A stretch of 64,000 bases of DNA, from contig JAUZQE010000011.1 in the NCBI GenBank assembly GCA_030733815.1, positions 26,858 to 90,857 of the forward strand. Direction: 5' to 3'. The notes under the pieces are model-generated. The model was not told the origin of the DNA, made no database searches, and worked only from the letters and a program-made list of their open reading frames with translations. The stretch is from Yanghanlia caeni (GTDB taxonomy: Bacteria > Pseudomonadota > Gammaproteobacteria > Burkholderiales > Burkholderiaceae_B). This document shows, piece after piece, positions 19,283 through 29,851 of this stretch (its first letter is position 1; each line of letters starts with the position of its first letter). The position numbers and the translations under genes were made by a program.

Positions 19283-19420
19283 TCAGGCCGGCGACATTCC
19301 AATGGCCTGCATCAGCAAACGCAGCAGCCATGCGGCCACCCCCAGCACCGCCACGCTGCCCAGCCAAATCACCACGAGCCACCCAGACCTGCCCAGCCAT
19401 CGCCTGACCGTTGCGCGCAC
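19283..19420 (-). CDS. DUF2474 small subunit-like protein of bd-type oxidase
   Basis: A 45-residue protein with one membrane helix (GWLVVIWLGSVAVLGVAAWLLRLLM) after a basic start (RRWLGRSG). This is the DUF2474 pattern, found downstream of cioAB in many proteobacteria and thought to act like CydX, a small stabilising subunit. The start is a GTG ten bases after the cioB stop, with a weak GCGAGG in front. Too short for most gene callers. Assignment rests on position and pattern. Confidence 0.75.
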   Translation of the reverse strand: MRATVRRWLGRSGWLVVIWLGSVAVLGVAAWLLRLLMQAIGMSPA

Positions 19421-19430
19421 GCCTCGCTGC

Positions 19431-20438
19431 TCAATGATAGCCTTCGCCGGCCCGAATTTTTCCACGGAACACATAATACGACCACCCCGTATACATCAGA
19501 ATCACGGGCAGGATCAGCAACGCACCCACCAGGGCAAAGCCCTGGCTCTGCGGGGGCCCCGCGGCCTCCCACAGATCGATATCGGGCGGAATGATGTTTG
19601 GCCACAGACTGATGCCCAGGCCGCTGTAACCCAGAAAAATCAGCCCCAGCGTGAGCAGGAACGGGCCCGTGTGCGGCGTATTGCCGAGCGCCCGCAGCAA
19701 AAACCACGTGCACGCCAGCACCAGCGCCGGCACCGGCGCGAACCAGTACAGATTGGGCAACGTGAACCAACGTGCGCGGATCGCTTCATGCGCAACCGGC
19801 GTCCACAGACTCACGGCCGCAATCACCGCCAGCAGCACCAGCGTCAGCGGCCGGGCCAGCGCAATCATGCGTTCCTGCAACGCGCCCTCGGTCTTCATGA
19901 TCAGCCACGTGCACCCCAGCAGCGCGTAAGCCACCACGAGCCCCGCGCCGGTGAACAATGGAAAGGGTCGGAACCAGTCGAACGGCCCGCCCATGAACTG
20001 GCGTGACACGACCTCGATGCCGTCGAGATACGCGCCCAGCGTCACACCCTGAAAGAACGTGGCCGCCACCGAACCGCCGATGAAGGCCTTGTCCCACACA
20101 TGGCGCCGCTCGGGGGTGGCCTTGAAACGGAACTCGAAGGCCACCCCGCGAAAAATCAGGCCCAGCAGCATGAAGATGAGCGGCAGCATGAAGGCGCTGA
20201 GAATCACCGAATAGGCAAGCGGAAAGGCCGCCAGCAAGCCGGCACCGCCAAGCACCAGCCACGTTTCGTTGCCGTCCCATACCGGCGCCACGGTATTCAT
20301 CATTACGTCGCGGTCCGACTCGTCGGTGAAGAACGGAAAAAGAATGCCGATTCCAAGATCGAAGCCGTCCATCACGACATACATCAGAATTCCGAACAGA
20401 ATGATCACGGCCCAGATCAGGGTCAGGTCAACGCCCAT
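19431..20438 (-). CDS. cioB: Cyanide-insensitive bd-type quinol oxidase subunit II
   Basis: Membrane subunit of a haem-copper-independent quinol oxidase. It is 335 residues with eight to nine helices. The N-terminus (VIILFGILMYVVMDGFDLGI) and PVWDGNETWLVLGGAGLLAA are the CydB family signature. LIFRGVAFEFRFKATPE is likewise typical. Its start overlaps the 3' end of cioA by 11 bases, so the pair is translationally coupled. CIO type is inferred from the short Q-loop partner and the DUF2474 gene that follows. Confidence 0.93.
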   Translation of the reverse strand: MGVDLTLIWAVIILFGILMYVVMDGFDLGIGILFPFFTDESDRDVMMNTVAPVWDGNETWLVLGGAGLLAAFPLAYSVILSAFMLPLIFMLLGLIFRGVAFEFRFKATPERRHVWDKAFIGGSVAATFFQGVTLGAYLDGIEVVSRQFMGGPFDWFRPFPLFTGAGLVVAYALLGCTWLIMKTEGALQERMIALARPLTLVLLAVIAAVSLWTPVAHEAIRARWFTLPNLYWFAPVPALVLACTWFLLRALGNTPHTGPFLLTLGLIFLGYSGLGISLWPNIIPPDIDLWEAAGPPQSQGFALVGALLILPVILMYTGWSYYVFRGKIRAGEGYH

Positions 20439-21867
20439 ATCCGTTCTCCCTCAGAGATCCCGGTTCGCCTTCATCGGAAGCCGCCGACAGGGGTCGCGCG
20501 GGGGTGCGTGCCTCGCCCGGGCCGCCCGACGGGGCGCCCTCTTGCGCCACAGGCGGCCCGCGGCGAATGAGCCGCAGCATGTACACCGTTCCGGCCCCGA
20601 AGATGACGAAGTACACGACGATGAACAGAATCAACGTGAGGCCCACTTCGAACGCGCCGTGAGGGCTCACCGCATCGGCCGTACGCATCACGCCGTACAC
20701 CACCCAGGGTTGCCGCCCCACTTCCGTGGTGAACCAGCCGGCCAGCAGCGCAACGATTCCAGCCGGCCCCATGTACAGGGCATAGCGCCACAAGCCGCGC
20801 GAAGACGGGTCGTACAACATGCCCCGCCAGCGCTTCCAGGCCCCCAGCACGGCAAGCCCGATCATCAGCCCCCCCAGGCCCACCATTACGCGAAACGAGA
20901 AGAACACGATCGGTACATACGGGCGCTCATCACGCGGGAACTCCTTCAGCCCGGGAAACTGGCCGTTCCAGCTGTGCGTGAGGATCAGGCTGCCCAGGTG
21001 AGGAATCTCGATCGCATGGCGATTGATCTCGGCCTGCATGTCGGGCCACGCAAAGAGCGTGAAGGGCACCGCCTCGCCCGGCGTGTTTTCCCAATGGCCT
21101 TCGATTGCGGCAAGCTTGGCCGGCTGGTGCTCCAGGGTGTTCAGGCCGTGGAAGTCGCCCACCACCGCCTGCAACGGGGCCGCCAGCAAGAGCATCCATA
21201 GCGCCATCGAAAACATGCGCCGCACGGCCGGCTCGGCATTGCCGCGCAACAGATGCCATGCGGCCGACGCCGCGACCAGCAGGGCGGTAACGAGATAAGC
21301 GGCCAGCGTCATGTGCACCAGCCGGTACGGAAACGAAGGGTTGAAAATCACCGCCAGCCAGTCGACGGGCACGGCACGCCCGTCGATCACCTCATAGCCC
21401 GCGGGCGTCTGCATCCAGCTGTTGGAAGCCAGAATCCAGGTGGCGGAAATCAGTGTGCCGAGCGCCACCATGATGGTCGACATGAAGTGCAGCCCCGGCC
21501 CGACCCGTTGCAGACCGAACAGCATGACACCCAGGAACCCGGCCTCCAAAAAGAATGCCGTGAGCACCTCGTAAGCGAGCAGCGGGCCGGTGATGCCGCC
21601 CGCAAAATCGGAAAAGCCGCTCCAGTTCGTGCCGAACTGGTAGGCCATGACGAGGCCCGATACTACGCCCATGCCGAAATTCACGGCAAAGATCTTGAGC
21701 CAGTATTGGTACAGCGCCCTGTAGACCGGGTCGCCCGTCTTGAGCCAGAAGCCTTCCAGCACCGCCAGATAGCTTGCGAGCCCGATGGTGATGGCGGGAA
21801 AGATGATATGGAACGATATGGTGAACGCGAACTGCAGCCGGGCCAGCATCAGTGCGTCGAGTTCCAT
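20428..21867 (-). CDS. cioA: Cyanide-insensitive bd-type quinol oxidase subunit I
   Basis: Catalytic subunit that oxidises quinol and reduces oxygen to water. It is 479 residues, shorter than E. coli CydA (522) because the Q-loop is short, as in CioA. The haem b595 ligand is His20 in QFAFTISFHIIFPAITIG. The GRQPW motif near residue 392 (TTEVGRQPWVVYGVMRTADA) is conserved. The haem b558 ligands lie in the conserved His and Met helices. The ATG at 21867 is preceded by GAGG. It lies upstream of cioB and the DUF2474 gene in one operon, likely induced at low oxygen or with cyanide or sulphide, by analogy with Pseudomonas. Confidence 0.94.
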   Translation of the reverse strand: MELDALMLARLQFAFTISFHIIFPAITIGLASYLAVLEGFWLKTGDPVYRALYQYWLKIFAVNFGMGVVSGLVMAYQFGTNWSGFSDFAGGITGPLLAYEVLTAFFLEAGFLGVMLFGLQRVGPGLHFMSTIMVALGTLISATWILASNSWMQTPAGYEVIDGRAVPVDWLAVIFNPSFPYRLVHMTLAAYLVTALLVAASAAWHLLRGNAEPAVRRMFSMALWMLLLAAPLQAVVGDFHGLNTLEHQPAKLAAIEGHWENTPGEAVPFTLFAWPDMQAEINRHAIEIPHLGSLILTHSWNGQFPGLKEFPRDERPYVPIVFFSFRVMVGLGGLMIGLAVLGAWKRWRGMLYDPSSRGLWRYALYMGPAGIVALLAGWFTTEVGRQPWVVYGVMRTADAVSPHGAFEVGLTLILFIVVYFVIFGAGTVYMLRLIRRGPPVAQEGAPSGGPGEARTPARPLSAASDEGEPGSLRENGYGR

Positions 21868-21908
21868 ACCTTCTCCTCGCGGTCAAGTTGCCCGTTGGCA
21901 CGCACCCA

Positions 21909-22499
21909 TCATAAATCGATGCGTTCGATCTTGGAGCCTTCCACCGAGACCCCCGCCATAAGACCGGCGTTCGTCAGCGCAAACGCCACCACGGGTTCCT
22001 TGATGGTGGACGTGTCGACACGACCGTTCGCACCCACGGTGGCCACCGCGACCGTGGCATCGACGCCCGCAGTCCAGCCCGAGCTGTTGCGGAAGTCGTT
22101 AAGCGCTTCCTGGGTCATGAACAGGATCACGATTGCGCGGGATTGGGCACCCGCCTGCAAACCGAAGGATCCCGCCGACGTGCTGTAATACCCGGCGTTC
22201 TGGCCGCCCACGCGCAGTACACCCTTGCCGTGCTCGGCACCCACGATGAAGCCGCCGCTGATCACTTCCGGGAAAATGAGTACGCCTTGGGCGCGGTCAA
22301 CGAGCTCCTGCGAACCCGGCGCCGCGGTGTACAGCCGCTGCAGCGTCGAGTCGGCCGCGTTATTGATTTCGGCACGTTGTTCGGCGGGCGTGGCGTTCTG
22401 ATTGGGCAGTGTGGTCGTGCAGGCGGTGAAGCCGAGCGCCGCCAGGGCCAGGGCCAGAGCCGCCCCGGTACGGGTTAGGGCATGAGGTTTGGTATGCAT
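21909..22499 (-). CDS. SYLF-domain lipid-binding lipoprotein
   Basis: Predicted lipoprotein of 196 residues with a lipobox in AALGFTACTTT. The body is a SYLF/YSC84 domain: RAQGVLIFPEVISGGFIVGAEHGKG, GYYSTSAGSFGLQAGAQSRAIVILFM and a C-terminal AFALTNAGLMAGVSVEGSKI, all family signatures. SYLF domains bind phosphoinositides in eukaryotes; bacterial versions are of unknown role. The ATG at 22499 follows GGAG by seven bases; an upstream ATG in the same frame lacks one. It lies 41 bases before cioA's own start region reading leftward, but with its own promoter space. Confidence 0.88.
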   Translation of the reverse strand: MHTKPHALTRTGAALALALAALGFTACTTTLPNQNATPAEQRAEINNAADSTLQRLYTAAPGSQELVDRAQGVLIFPEVISGGFIVGAEHGKGVLRVGGQNAGYYSTSAGSFGLQAGAQSRAIVILFMTQEALNDFRNSSGWTAGVDATVAVATVGANGRVDTSTIKEPVVAFALTNAGLMAGVSVEGSKIERIDL

Positions 22500-22689
22500 G
22501 TGCGTTCTCCAATGAAAGGCATGTGGCCACAGCAAGCGTCATGCCATTAATTTGAAGAACAGTTTGGCCGGACGTTGCAAGTCGTGTCGAATCGTTTACG
22601 ATTAGCCCCGTTGCGACCCCGGGTCGTCCGCAGCATTCACCGGCCCAAAATCGGGCCTGGCGGCCCCCACGTTCACAGGAGCCACGACG

Positions 22690-23751
22690 ATGATTGATTC
22701 GGAGAAGCTGAACAAACTGCGCGAGAAGTACGCCGAAGGCGAGGGCGCAATGATTCACGACCCAGAATTTGCCCGCGCTGCCGAAGCCGCCGCTTCCTGC
22801 GGCTCACTCATCGCCCCGCCCTACTCGGGCATGTCGACCTTTCTGGATGCGCCGTACCGGCCCGACGTACTCGATGAACCGGGTTCCGAACCAATCGACA
22901 TCGCCCTGCTGGGCATACCCATGGACTTGGGCGTGACCAATCGCGCAGGGGCGCGACTGGGCCCGCGCGCGGTGCGCTTCATAGAGCGCGTGGGCCTGTA
23001 CGAACACGCCCTGCGCATGGCGCCGGCCGAGTTGTGCCGGTTTGCCGACGTGGGTGACGTGCCGTTCGAAAGCCGTTACGACCTGCTGGCCTGCCATCGC
23101 AACATCGAATCCTTCATTGCGGCGCTGCACGATGCCGGCATCGTGCCGCTTTCCGTGGGGGGCGATCACTCGGTTACGCTGCCGATCCTGCGTGCGGTCG
23201 GACGCGAGCGGCCTGTGGGCCTCGTTCACGTCGACGCCCACTGCGACACCGGTGGAAAGCTCGAAGGCAACAAGTTCCACCACGGCGGCCCATTCCGGCA
23301 CGCTGTGCTCGAGGGCGTGCTCGACCCCGAACGCACCATACAGATCGGCATCCGCGGTCAGTCGGAATTCCTTTGGGAGTTCTCCTACGAATCGGGCATG
23401 ACGGTGCTGCATGCCGAGAAAGTGGCCGAACTGGGTATCGACGCGGTGGTGCAGCGCGCACGCGAGGTGGTGGGCGACGGGCCGGTGTACGTGTCGTTTG
23501 ACGTCGATGCACTCGACCCGGCCTTCGCACCCGGCACCGGCACCCCCGAAGTGGGAGGGCTCAGCACCCTTGACGCGCTGCGCCTGCTGCGCGGCCTGAT
23601 GGGGCTCGATGTGGTGGGTGGCGACGTGGTCGAGGTGGCGCCGCAGTACGACCCCACCACCAACACGGCCCACGCCGCCGCACAGATTCTTTTCCAGATT
23701 CTGTGCCTGGCCGCGAAGGCGGTCGATCTGCGCCGCACTGCACACAAATAG
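22690..23751 (+). CDS. speB: Ureohydrolase: agmatinase or guanidino-acid hydrolase
   Basis: Manganese-dependent ureohydrolase of 353 residues that releases urea from agmatine or a related guanidino compound. Metal-binding motifs: GGDHS (near residue 157), VHVDAHCDTGG, and SFDVDALDPAFAPGTGTPEV. The segment KFHHGGPFRHAVLEGVL is longer than in textbook agmatinases and is also found in guanidinobutyrate or guanidinopropionate hydrolases, so the substrate is open and the symbol provisional. The start has AGGAGCC nine bases upstream. No polyamine neighbours are present. Confidence 0.85.
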   Translation: MIDSEKLNKLREKYAEGEGAMIHDPEFARAAEAAASCGSLIAPPYSGMSTFLDAPYRPDVLDEPGSEPIDIALLGIPMDLGVTNRAGARLGPRAVRFIERVGLYEHALRMAPAELCRFADVGDVPFESRYDLLACHRNIESFIAALHDAGIVPLSVGGDHSVTLPILRAVGRERPVGLVHVDAHCDTGGKLEGNKFHHGGPFRHAVLEGVLDPERTIQIGIRGQSEFLWEFSYESGMTVLHAEKVAELGIDAVVQRAREVVGDGPVYVSFDVDALDPAFAPGTGTPEVGGLSTLDALRLLRGLMGLDVVGGDVVEVAPQYDPTTNTAHAAAQILFQILCLAAKAVDLRRTAHK

Positions 23752-23879
23752 CCACAGTTTGCGGTAATACAGGCAGGGCACGGCGGCCCAGCGCAGCGTC
23801 ATATACGTACCACCGACACGCCGCCACGCCCACCCATGCGGCCGCCCTACCCGTGCAGCACGCTACTGGAATATGCGTA

Positions 23880-24773
23880 TTACTGCTGTGCCAGGCGACG
23901 TAGCGCCGGCAGCTCGATGCCCGCGCGTTGTACGAACGCTTCGTAGGAAATGGGCGGGCCGGCCTTCGTATCGGCACGGTTCGCCTGCCAGTGAGCCCAC
24001 GCGCGCCCTGTCTCGGCATCGTAAACCAGTTTGAAAAGATGCGTGGGCACGGCAACGCGCCCGCCTCCGGTCCATTCGTGGCTGCCTTCGTACACCGGGC
24101 CCGTCAGCACATACACATCGCCCTTGGCCCGCATCACGTACTTGCGCGTGTCGCTTTCGATCTTGCGCCACGCGCCGCTATTGTGGCGCTGGTTCTGAGG
24201 CACCATGTTCGCCAGGCTGAAGCTCTGCGCCATGGCTGCAGGCGTGTGCATGTCGCCCGCAGGCGCCATGTGTCCGCGCGAATAGCCCGAGTTGCGATAA
24301 TCGGAAAGTTCCGCCCGCTCGGCGGCGGGCAGGCGGGCGTCGGCAAAGAACCGGTCGCTGCGCTCGACCGACTGCGCCTGCTGCAGCATGCGGCGATTGA
24401 GCCGCTGCGCAACGAACACCGGCGTTCTGTGATGACCGCTGTGCAAGATCGCGAACGCGTCGAAGCACAGCTCGCGCAGGGCCTGCCCCGCTGGAACGAC
24501 GGGCGGCGCATTCTGCGGGAAGAATTGCGGGCATTGGGAAAACTGCGTCTGTACACGTGCGCCGGGCAGGGGCCCGGCTGCCTGCGGTTCGCCGATTCCC
24601 AGCTGCTGCAGCACGGGTGTAATCGGCACGTGCCGGGCAACTTCGGGCTGCAGGGCGCAGCTGGCCACCGCAAAGGCGGCAGCCGCCGAAACGATGACGG
24701 CCTGCAGAAACTGGCGGGGGATTGTGCTGCGTTGGGGTGTGCTGCTGCGACTACGGTACTTCTTTCTGCTCAT
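23880..24773 (-). CDS. Secreted DNA/RNA non-specific endonuclease
   Basis: Sugar-nonspecific nuclease of 297 residues with an export signal ending in ALQ-type lipobox region (FAVASCALQ), so probably secreted or lipid-anchored. The His-Me finger active site is SRGHMAPAGDM (the family has DRGH; here Ser precedes RGH), and the metal-binding Asn is in ANMVPQNQRHNSGAW. VYVLTGPVYEG is another conserved block. About 90 residues of Pro-rich linker precede the nuclease domain. The gene lies just downstream of the tRNA-Lys terminator in the same direction. Confidence 0.9.
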   Translation of the reverse strand: MSRKKYRSRSSTPQRSTIPRQFLQAVIVSAAAAFAVASCALQPEVARHVPITPVLQQLGIGEPQAAGPLPGARVQTQFSQCPQFFPQNAPPVVPAGQALRELCFDAFAILHSGHHRTPVFVAQRLNRRMLQQAQSVERSDRFFADARLPAAERAELSDYRNSGYSRGHMAPAGDMHTPAAMAQSFSLANMVPQNQRHNSGAWRKIESDTRKYVMRAKGDVYVLTGPVYEGSHEWTGGGRVAVPTHLFKLVYDAETGRAWAHWQANRADTKAGPPISYEAFVQRAGIELPALRRLAQQ

Positions 24774-24812
24774 GGGGTGTCATTGTAGACACCTCGACGA
24801 CAAGACTCGCAC

Positions 24813-24845
24813 AAACAAAAACGCCACTTCGGCAGGAAGTGGCGT
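24813..24845 (-). terminator. Rho-independent terminator of tRNA-Lys
   Basis: On the minus strand, GCCACTTC and GAAGTGGC form an eight-base stem with a five-base loop (CTGCC), followed by GTTTTTG. It lies 24 bases beyond the tRNA 3' end. Confidence 0.85.
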
Positions 24846-24868
24846 AAATGCTGATGCACAGTGTTTTC

Positions 24869-24944
24869 TGGTGGGCCGTGAAGGGCTCGAACCTTCGACC
24901 AACGGATTAAGAGTCCGCTGCTCTACCAACTGAGCTAACGGCCC
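24869..24944 (-). tRNA. tRNA-Lys(CTT)
   Basis: Cloverleaf of 76 bases with encoded CCA. The acceptor GGGCCGT pairs with ACGGCCC. The D-arm is AGCTCAGTTGGTAGAGC, the anticodon stem GCGGA/TCCGT encloses loop CTCTTAA (anticodon CTT, reads AAG), and the T-arm contains GGTTCGAGCCC. It stands alone, with a good promoter upstream and a terminator downstream. Confidence 0.97.
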
Positions 24945-24968
24945 GCCGTGAACTACTGAAAGATCGCT

Positions 24969-24998
24969 ATTCTAAACCTGCGAATTCCTGTGCGTCAA
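24969..24998 (-). promoter_or_regulatory. Sigma-70 promoter of tRNA-Lys
   Basis: On the minus strand, TTGACG (complement of 24993-24998) and TAGAAT (complement of 24969-24974) are 18 bases apart. The -10 box ends 24 bases before the tRNA. Confidence 0.75.
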
Positions 24999-25016
24999 GC
25001 GGTTTTCGCACAAAAT

Positions 25017-25478
25017 TTACTTCTTCTTGCGGAAGTCGTCGTGACAGGCCTTGCACGACTGGCCGGTCTTGCCGAACGCGACGCGAAAGGCATCGAAATC
25101 ACCTGCCTGCGTCGCGGCATCGAGCTCGCGCACGGCGGCCTGGAAGGTTTCGCTTGCCTTGCGGAAGCCCTCGCGGTTGGTCCAGACCTCGCTGCGCGCC
25201 TCACCGCCTTCGTAGCCCGGCGCGTAGGCGGGCCACGGCAGTGCGGCCAGCATCTTCACGATGTCGACATTGGCCTGGGCCGCAGCCTGGTCGAACGGCA
25301 CCTCACGCTTGGCCATCGGGGCAAGGCGGCCGAAATGCGCGCCCATCAGCACCATGGTGGCGCCACGATACTTCACCGCGTCGTGCGGCTCGCGAAACGG
25401 CGCCTGCGCCTGCGACGGCGCAACCAGACCCATGACCAGCGTGCCGGCCAGTGCCAGCAGACCAAACTTCTTCTTCAT
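25017..25478 (-). CDS. Cytochrome c' family protein
   Basis: Periplasmic c-type cytochrome of 153 residues with a Sec signal (MKKKFGLLALAGTLVMGLVA, cleavage after AQA). It is a four-helix cytochrome c' or c556-type fold: the haem-binding CKACH motif sits at the extreme C-terminus (Cys142 to His146), as the family requires, and HDAVKYRGATMVLMGAHFG forms the first helix. Cytochromes c' bind nitric oxide, which fits a genome carrying nirK, but that link is inference. The ATG at 25478 was chosen over longer readings because the signal peptide begins there. Confidence 0.92.
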   Translation of the reverse strand: MKKKFGLLALAGTLVMGLVAPSQAQAPFREPHDAVKYRGATMVLMGAHFGRLAPMAKREVPFDQAAAQANVDIVKMLAALPWPAYAPGYEGGEARSEVWTNREGFRKASETFQAAVRELDAATQAGDFDAFRVAFGKTGQSCKACHDDFRKKK

Positions 25479-25562
25479 CGTGACCTCGTCTTTGAAAGTC
25501 GAAACATTGACATCCACCCCGACCTGAAGGCCGGAGACCCCTACGGCGCTCAGGCGCAACAG

Positions 25563-26987
<1,425 letters not shown>

Positions 26988-27146
26988 CTACCACCCCGAC
27001 CTGTTTCGCCCCTGTCGTCGTCGCCAGGTGCCACGTCGTACTTGCCCACAGACACCTTCGCGCACGACACAAACCGTTGTTTTTCTGCATCAGAGCGGCA
27101 GATCGGCCTGCTATACTCTGCCCGCCCCCAACCCTCGAACGTTGCC

Positions 27147-27764
27147 ATGAAACTGATTGGTTCGTTGACAAGCCCATACGTACGCAAAACACGCGTCGTA
27201 CTGGCAGAAAAGAAGCTGGAATACGAATTCGTCCTCGAGAACGTCTGGGAGCAGGATTCCACCATCCAGCAATACAACCCGCTCGGCAAGGTTCCCTGTC
27301 TCATCATGGACGACGGCGGTACGTTGTTTGATTCCCGCGTGATCGTCGAATACCTCGACACGCTCTCACCGGTGTGCCGGTTGCTGCCGCAATCGGGCCG
27401 CGAACGCGCAGCCATCAAGTGTTGGGAAGCCATTGCCGACGGCGTGCTCGATGCCGCCGTGGCCATCACCATTGAAAACGTGCGCCGCGAGCCCCAGTAC
27501 CGCAGCCAGGCCTGGATCGACCGCCAGTACGGCAAAATTGTGGCAGCGCTCGATCACATGAACCGTTCGTTGGAAGAGCAGCCCGCATTCTGCACGGGCG
27601 TGAACTTCACTCTTGCCGACATCGCCGTAGGCTGTGCGCTGCAATACCTCGATTTGCGTTGCGAAGAGCTGGCGTGGCGCCAGGATTACCCGCAACTGCA
27701 GCGCCTGGAAGAAAAGCTGCGCACGCGCCCGTCGTTCATCAGCACGGCACCTCCGCGCAACTGA
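27147..27764 (+). CDS. Glutathione S-transferase family protein
   Basis: A 205-residue GST with an N-terminal thioredoxin fold (MKLIGSLTSPYVRKTRVVLA, then NPLGKVPCLIMDDG and the glutathione-contacting FDSRVIVEYLD) and an all-helical C-terminal domain with the N-capping motif FTLADIAVGCAL. It resembles the YibF/YfcF-type stress GSTs of bacteria. The catalytic residue is probably Ser9 or the adjacent Tyr, which is inference. Its stop is 26 bases from the convergent TSUP gene. Confidence 0.9.
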   Translation: MKLIGSLTSPYVRKTRVVLAEKKLEYEFVLENVWEQDSTIQQYNPLGKVPCLIMDDGGTLFDSRVIVEYLDTLSPVCRLLPQSGRERAAIKCWEAIADGVLDAAVAITIENVRREPQYRSQAWIDRQYGKIVAALDHMNRSLEEQPAFCTGVNFTLADIAVGCALQYLDLRCEELAWRQDYPQLQRLEEKLRTRPSFISTAPPRN

Positions 27765-27790
27765 ATACCGTACACCACGCGGCGTGTACC

Positions 27791-28609
27791 CTACCAGCCG
27801 AAACCTGCGGCCGCCTTCGAAAGCATGTAGGCAGACAGGCCGAACAGCAGGAATGCGAACACCCGTTTGAGCGCCTTCACCGGCAGGCTGTGCGCGCACC
27901 GCGCACCCAGCGGCGCGGTCAGCATGCTGACCACCACGATACCCAGCAGCGTGGGCACGTGGATATACCCCACCATGCCGAGCACGCCCGTTTCCTCGGC
28001 ACGCCCCGACCCCACGTAGCCTACGGTATTGGCCAGCGCAATGAAAAAGCCCAGGGCAGCCGAGGTGGCCACGGCATTGTGCATGGGCACGTTGCTGCGC
28101 ACCATGAACGGAATCGAAAGGAATCCGCCGCCCGCCCCCACCAGGCCCGAGACGAAGCCGATGACCACACCCATGCCCACGGTAAGCAGGTGCCCCGGCA
28201 TGCTGCGGCCCGCCGGCGGCGGCCCGCCCCACAGCATGCGCGCCCCCGAATAGGCCACGAAGATCGCGAACACCAGGGCCAGCCAGGCCGGTTCGATGAA
28301 GGAAAACGCGGCACCGCCCGAAAGCAGCCCGCCGATCACGATGCCCGGCGTCAGCACCGCAACGATGTTCCAGCGAATGGCACCCTTGCGATGATGCGCC
28401 CGCATGCTGGAAAGTGAGGTGAACAGGATGGTGGCCATCGAGGTGGCAATGGCGGTGTGCACCATATAGGCCTCGGGCATGTTGACCATGGGGAACAGCA
28501 TGATCATGAAGGGCACGAGAATCATGCCGCCGCCGATGCCCAGCAGGCCCGCGGCGAACCCGCCGAAGGCGCCCAGCAGCATCAGGCTGCCCAGAAACAA
28601 AGGGTCCAT
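27791..28609 (-). CDS. TSUP-family anion exporter (TauE/SafE type)
   Basis: Inner-membrane protein of 272 residues with about eight helices in two repeats. Each repeat begins with a Gly-rich motif (GIGGGMILVPFMI and GAGGGFLSIPFMV), the signature of the sulfite/organosulfur exporter family. HRKGAIRWNIVAVLTPGIVIGGLLSG joins helices in the first half. The substrate (sulfite, sulfoacetate or other) is not determined by sequence. It follows mnmA by 31 bases on the same strand and could share its transcript. Confidence 0.88.
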   Translation of the reverse strand: MDPLFLGSLMLLGAFGGFAAGLLGIGGGMILVPFMIMLFPMVNMPEAYMVHTAIATSMATILFTSLSSMRAHHRKGAIRWNIVAVLTPGIVIGGLLSGGAAFSFIEPAWLALVFAIFVAYSGARMLWGGPPPAGRSMPGHLLTVGMGVVIGFVSGLVGAGGGFLSIPFMVRSNVPMHNAVATSAALGFFIALANTVGYVGSGRAEETGVLGMVGYIHVPTLLGIVVVSMLTAPLGARCAHSLPVKALKRVFAFLLFGLSAYMLSKAAAGFGW

Positions 28610-28640
28610 TCAGTCACCCGGTTTGTGATAGTGGTACGAA

Positions 28641-29744
28641 CTAAAGAATGATGCCCCCGCCCAGGCACACGTCGCCGTCGTACAGCACCGCCGACTGGCC
28701 GGGCGTAACGGCCCACTGCGCCTCGGAAAATTTGAGCGAAAAGGTATTGCCCTCGACCTCCTGCACCACACAGGGCGCATCGGCCTGCCGGTAACGCGTC
28801 TTGGCAGCCAGCTGGGCCCCGGGCGCGGGCGGATGCCCCGCCACCCAGCTTGCGTCGCCCGCCTGGAGCGTGTGCGACAGCAGCCAGGGGTGGTCGTGCC
28901 CCTGCACCACGTACAGCGTGTTGGTGGCCAGATCTTTGCGCGCCGCGTACCAGGCGTCGGCCGTGCCGTCGGCACGCTGCAGGCCCTTGACGCCGCCAAT
29001 GCCCAGGCCCTTGCGCTGCCCCAGGGTATGAAATGCAAGCCCCTGATGTTCACCGATGACGCGCCCTTCGGGTGTCTTGATGGGCCCGGGCTTCGTGGGC
29101 AGGTAACGGTTCAGGAATTCGCGAAACGGCCGCTCGCCAATGAAGCAGATGCCGGTGGAATCCTTCTTTGCCGCATTGGGCAAACCCAGTTCGGCCGCGA
29201 TGCGCCGCACCTCGGTCTTGGGCAGCTCGCCCAACGGAAATCGGGTGCGCGCAAGCTGCGCCTGGTTCAGCCGATGCAGAAAATAGCTCTGATCCTTGGT
29301 GGCATCGAGCCCCTTCAACAGCTGGTATTGGGGCCGGCCGTCGACCTGTATTTCGCGCACGCGGGCGTAGTGCCCGGTGGCGATCAGGTCGGCGCCCAGC
29401 GACATGGCGTGATCGAGAAACGCCTTGAACTTGATCTCGGCGTTGCACAGTACGTCGGGGTTGGGCGTGCGCCCCGCAGAGTACTCACGCAGAAAATCTG
29501 CAAAGACCCGGTCTTTGTAATCGGCAGCGAAGTTCACCGCCTCGATATCGATGCCCAGCAGATCGGCGACGCTGGCAGCATCGAGCCAGTCTTGCCGGCT
29601 CGAACAGTATTCCGTGTCGTCGTCGTCTTCCCAGTTCTTCATGAACAGGCCAAGCACGTCGTAGCCCTGCTGCTTGAGCAGCCAGGCCGACACCGAGGAA
29701 TCGACACCGCCGGACATGCCCACGACGATGCGCCCTTTAGACAT
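28641..29744 (-). CDS. mnmA: tRNA-specific 2-thiouridylase
   Basis: Adds sulfur to U34 of tRNA-Lys, Glu and Gln, using ATP and a persulfide relay. It is 367 residues, as in E. coli. The PP-loop is [17 protein letters not shown], and the catalytic cysteines lie in [14 protein letters not shown] and [12 protein letters not shown]. The C-terminal beta-barrel contains [14 protein letters not shown]. The start ATG at 29744 matches the family's N-terminus ([13 protein letters not shown]), with only a weak ribosome binding site. One of its substrate tRNA families, tRNA-Lys, is encoded nearby, although this copy has a C34 anticodon. Confidence 0.96.
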   Translation of the reverse strand: MSKGRIVVGMSGGVDSSVSAWLLKQQGYDVLGLFMKNWEDDDDTEYCSSRQDWLDAASVADLLGIDIEAVNFAADYKDRVFADFLREYSAGRTPNPDVLCNAEIKFKAFLDHAMSLGADLIATGHYARVREIQVDGRPQYQLLKGLDATKDQSYFLHRLNQAQLARTRFPLGELPKTEVRRIAAELGLPNAAKKDSTGICFIGERPFREFLNRYLPTKPGPIKTPEGRVIGEHQGLAFHTLGQRKGLGIGGVKGLQRADGTADAWYAARKDLATNTLYVVQGHDHPWLLSHTLQAGDASWVAGHPPAPGAQLAAKTRYRQADAPCVVQEVEGNTFSLKFSEAQWAVTPGQSAVLYDGDVCLGGGIIL

Positions 29745-29851
29745 AGTTTGCGCCACAATGATTCGCCCTGGGGCTGCGGCAACGCTTGAGCAGTGCACCA
29801 GAGCGCGGCCAACACACCCGCACGGGGCAGACGTTGGTTAAGAAGAAGGTG

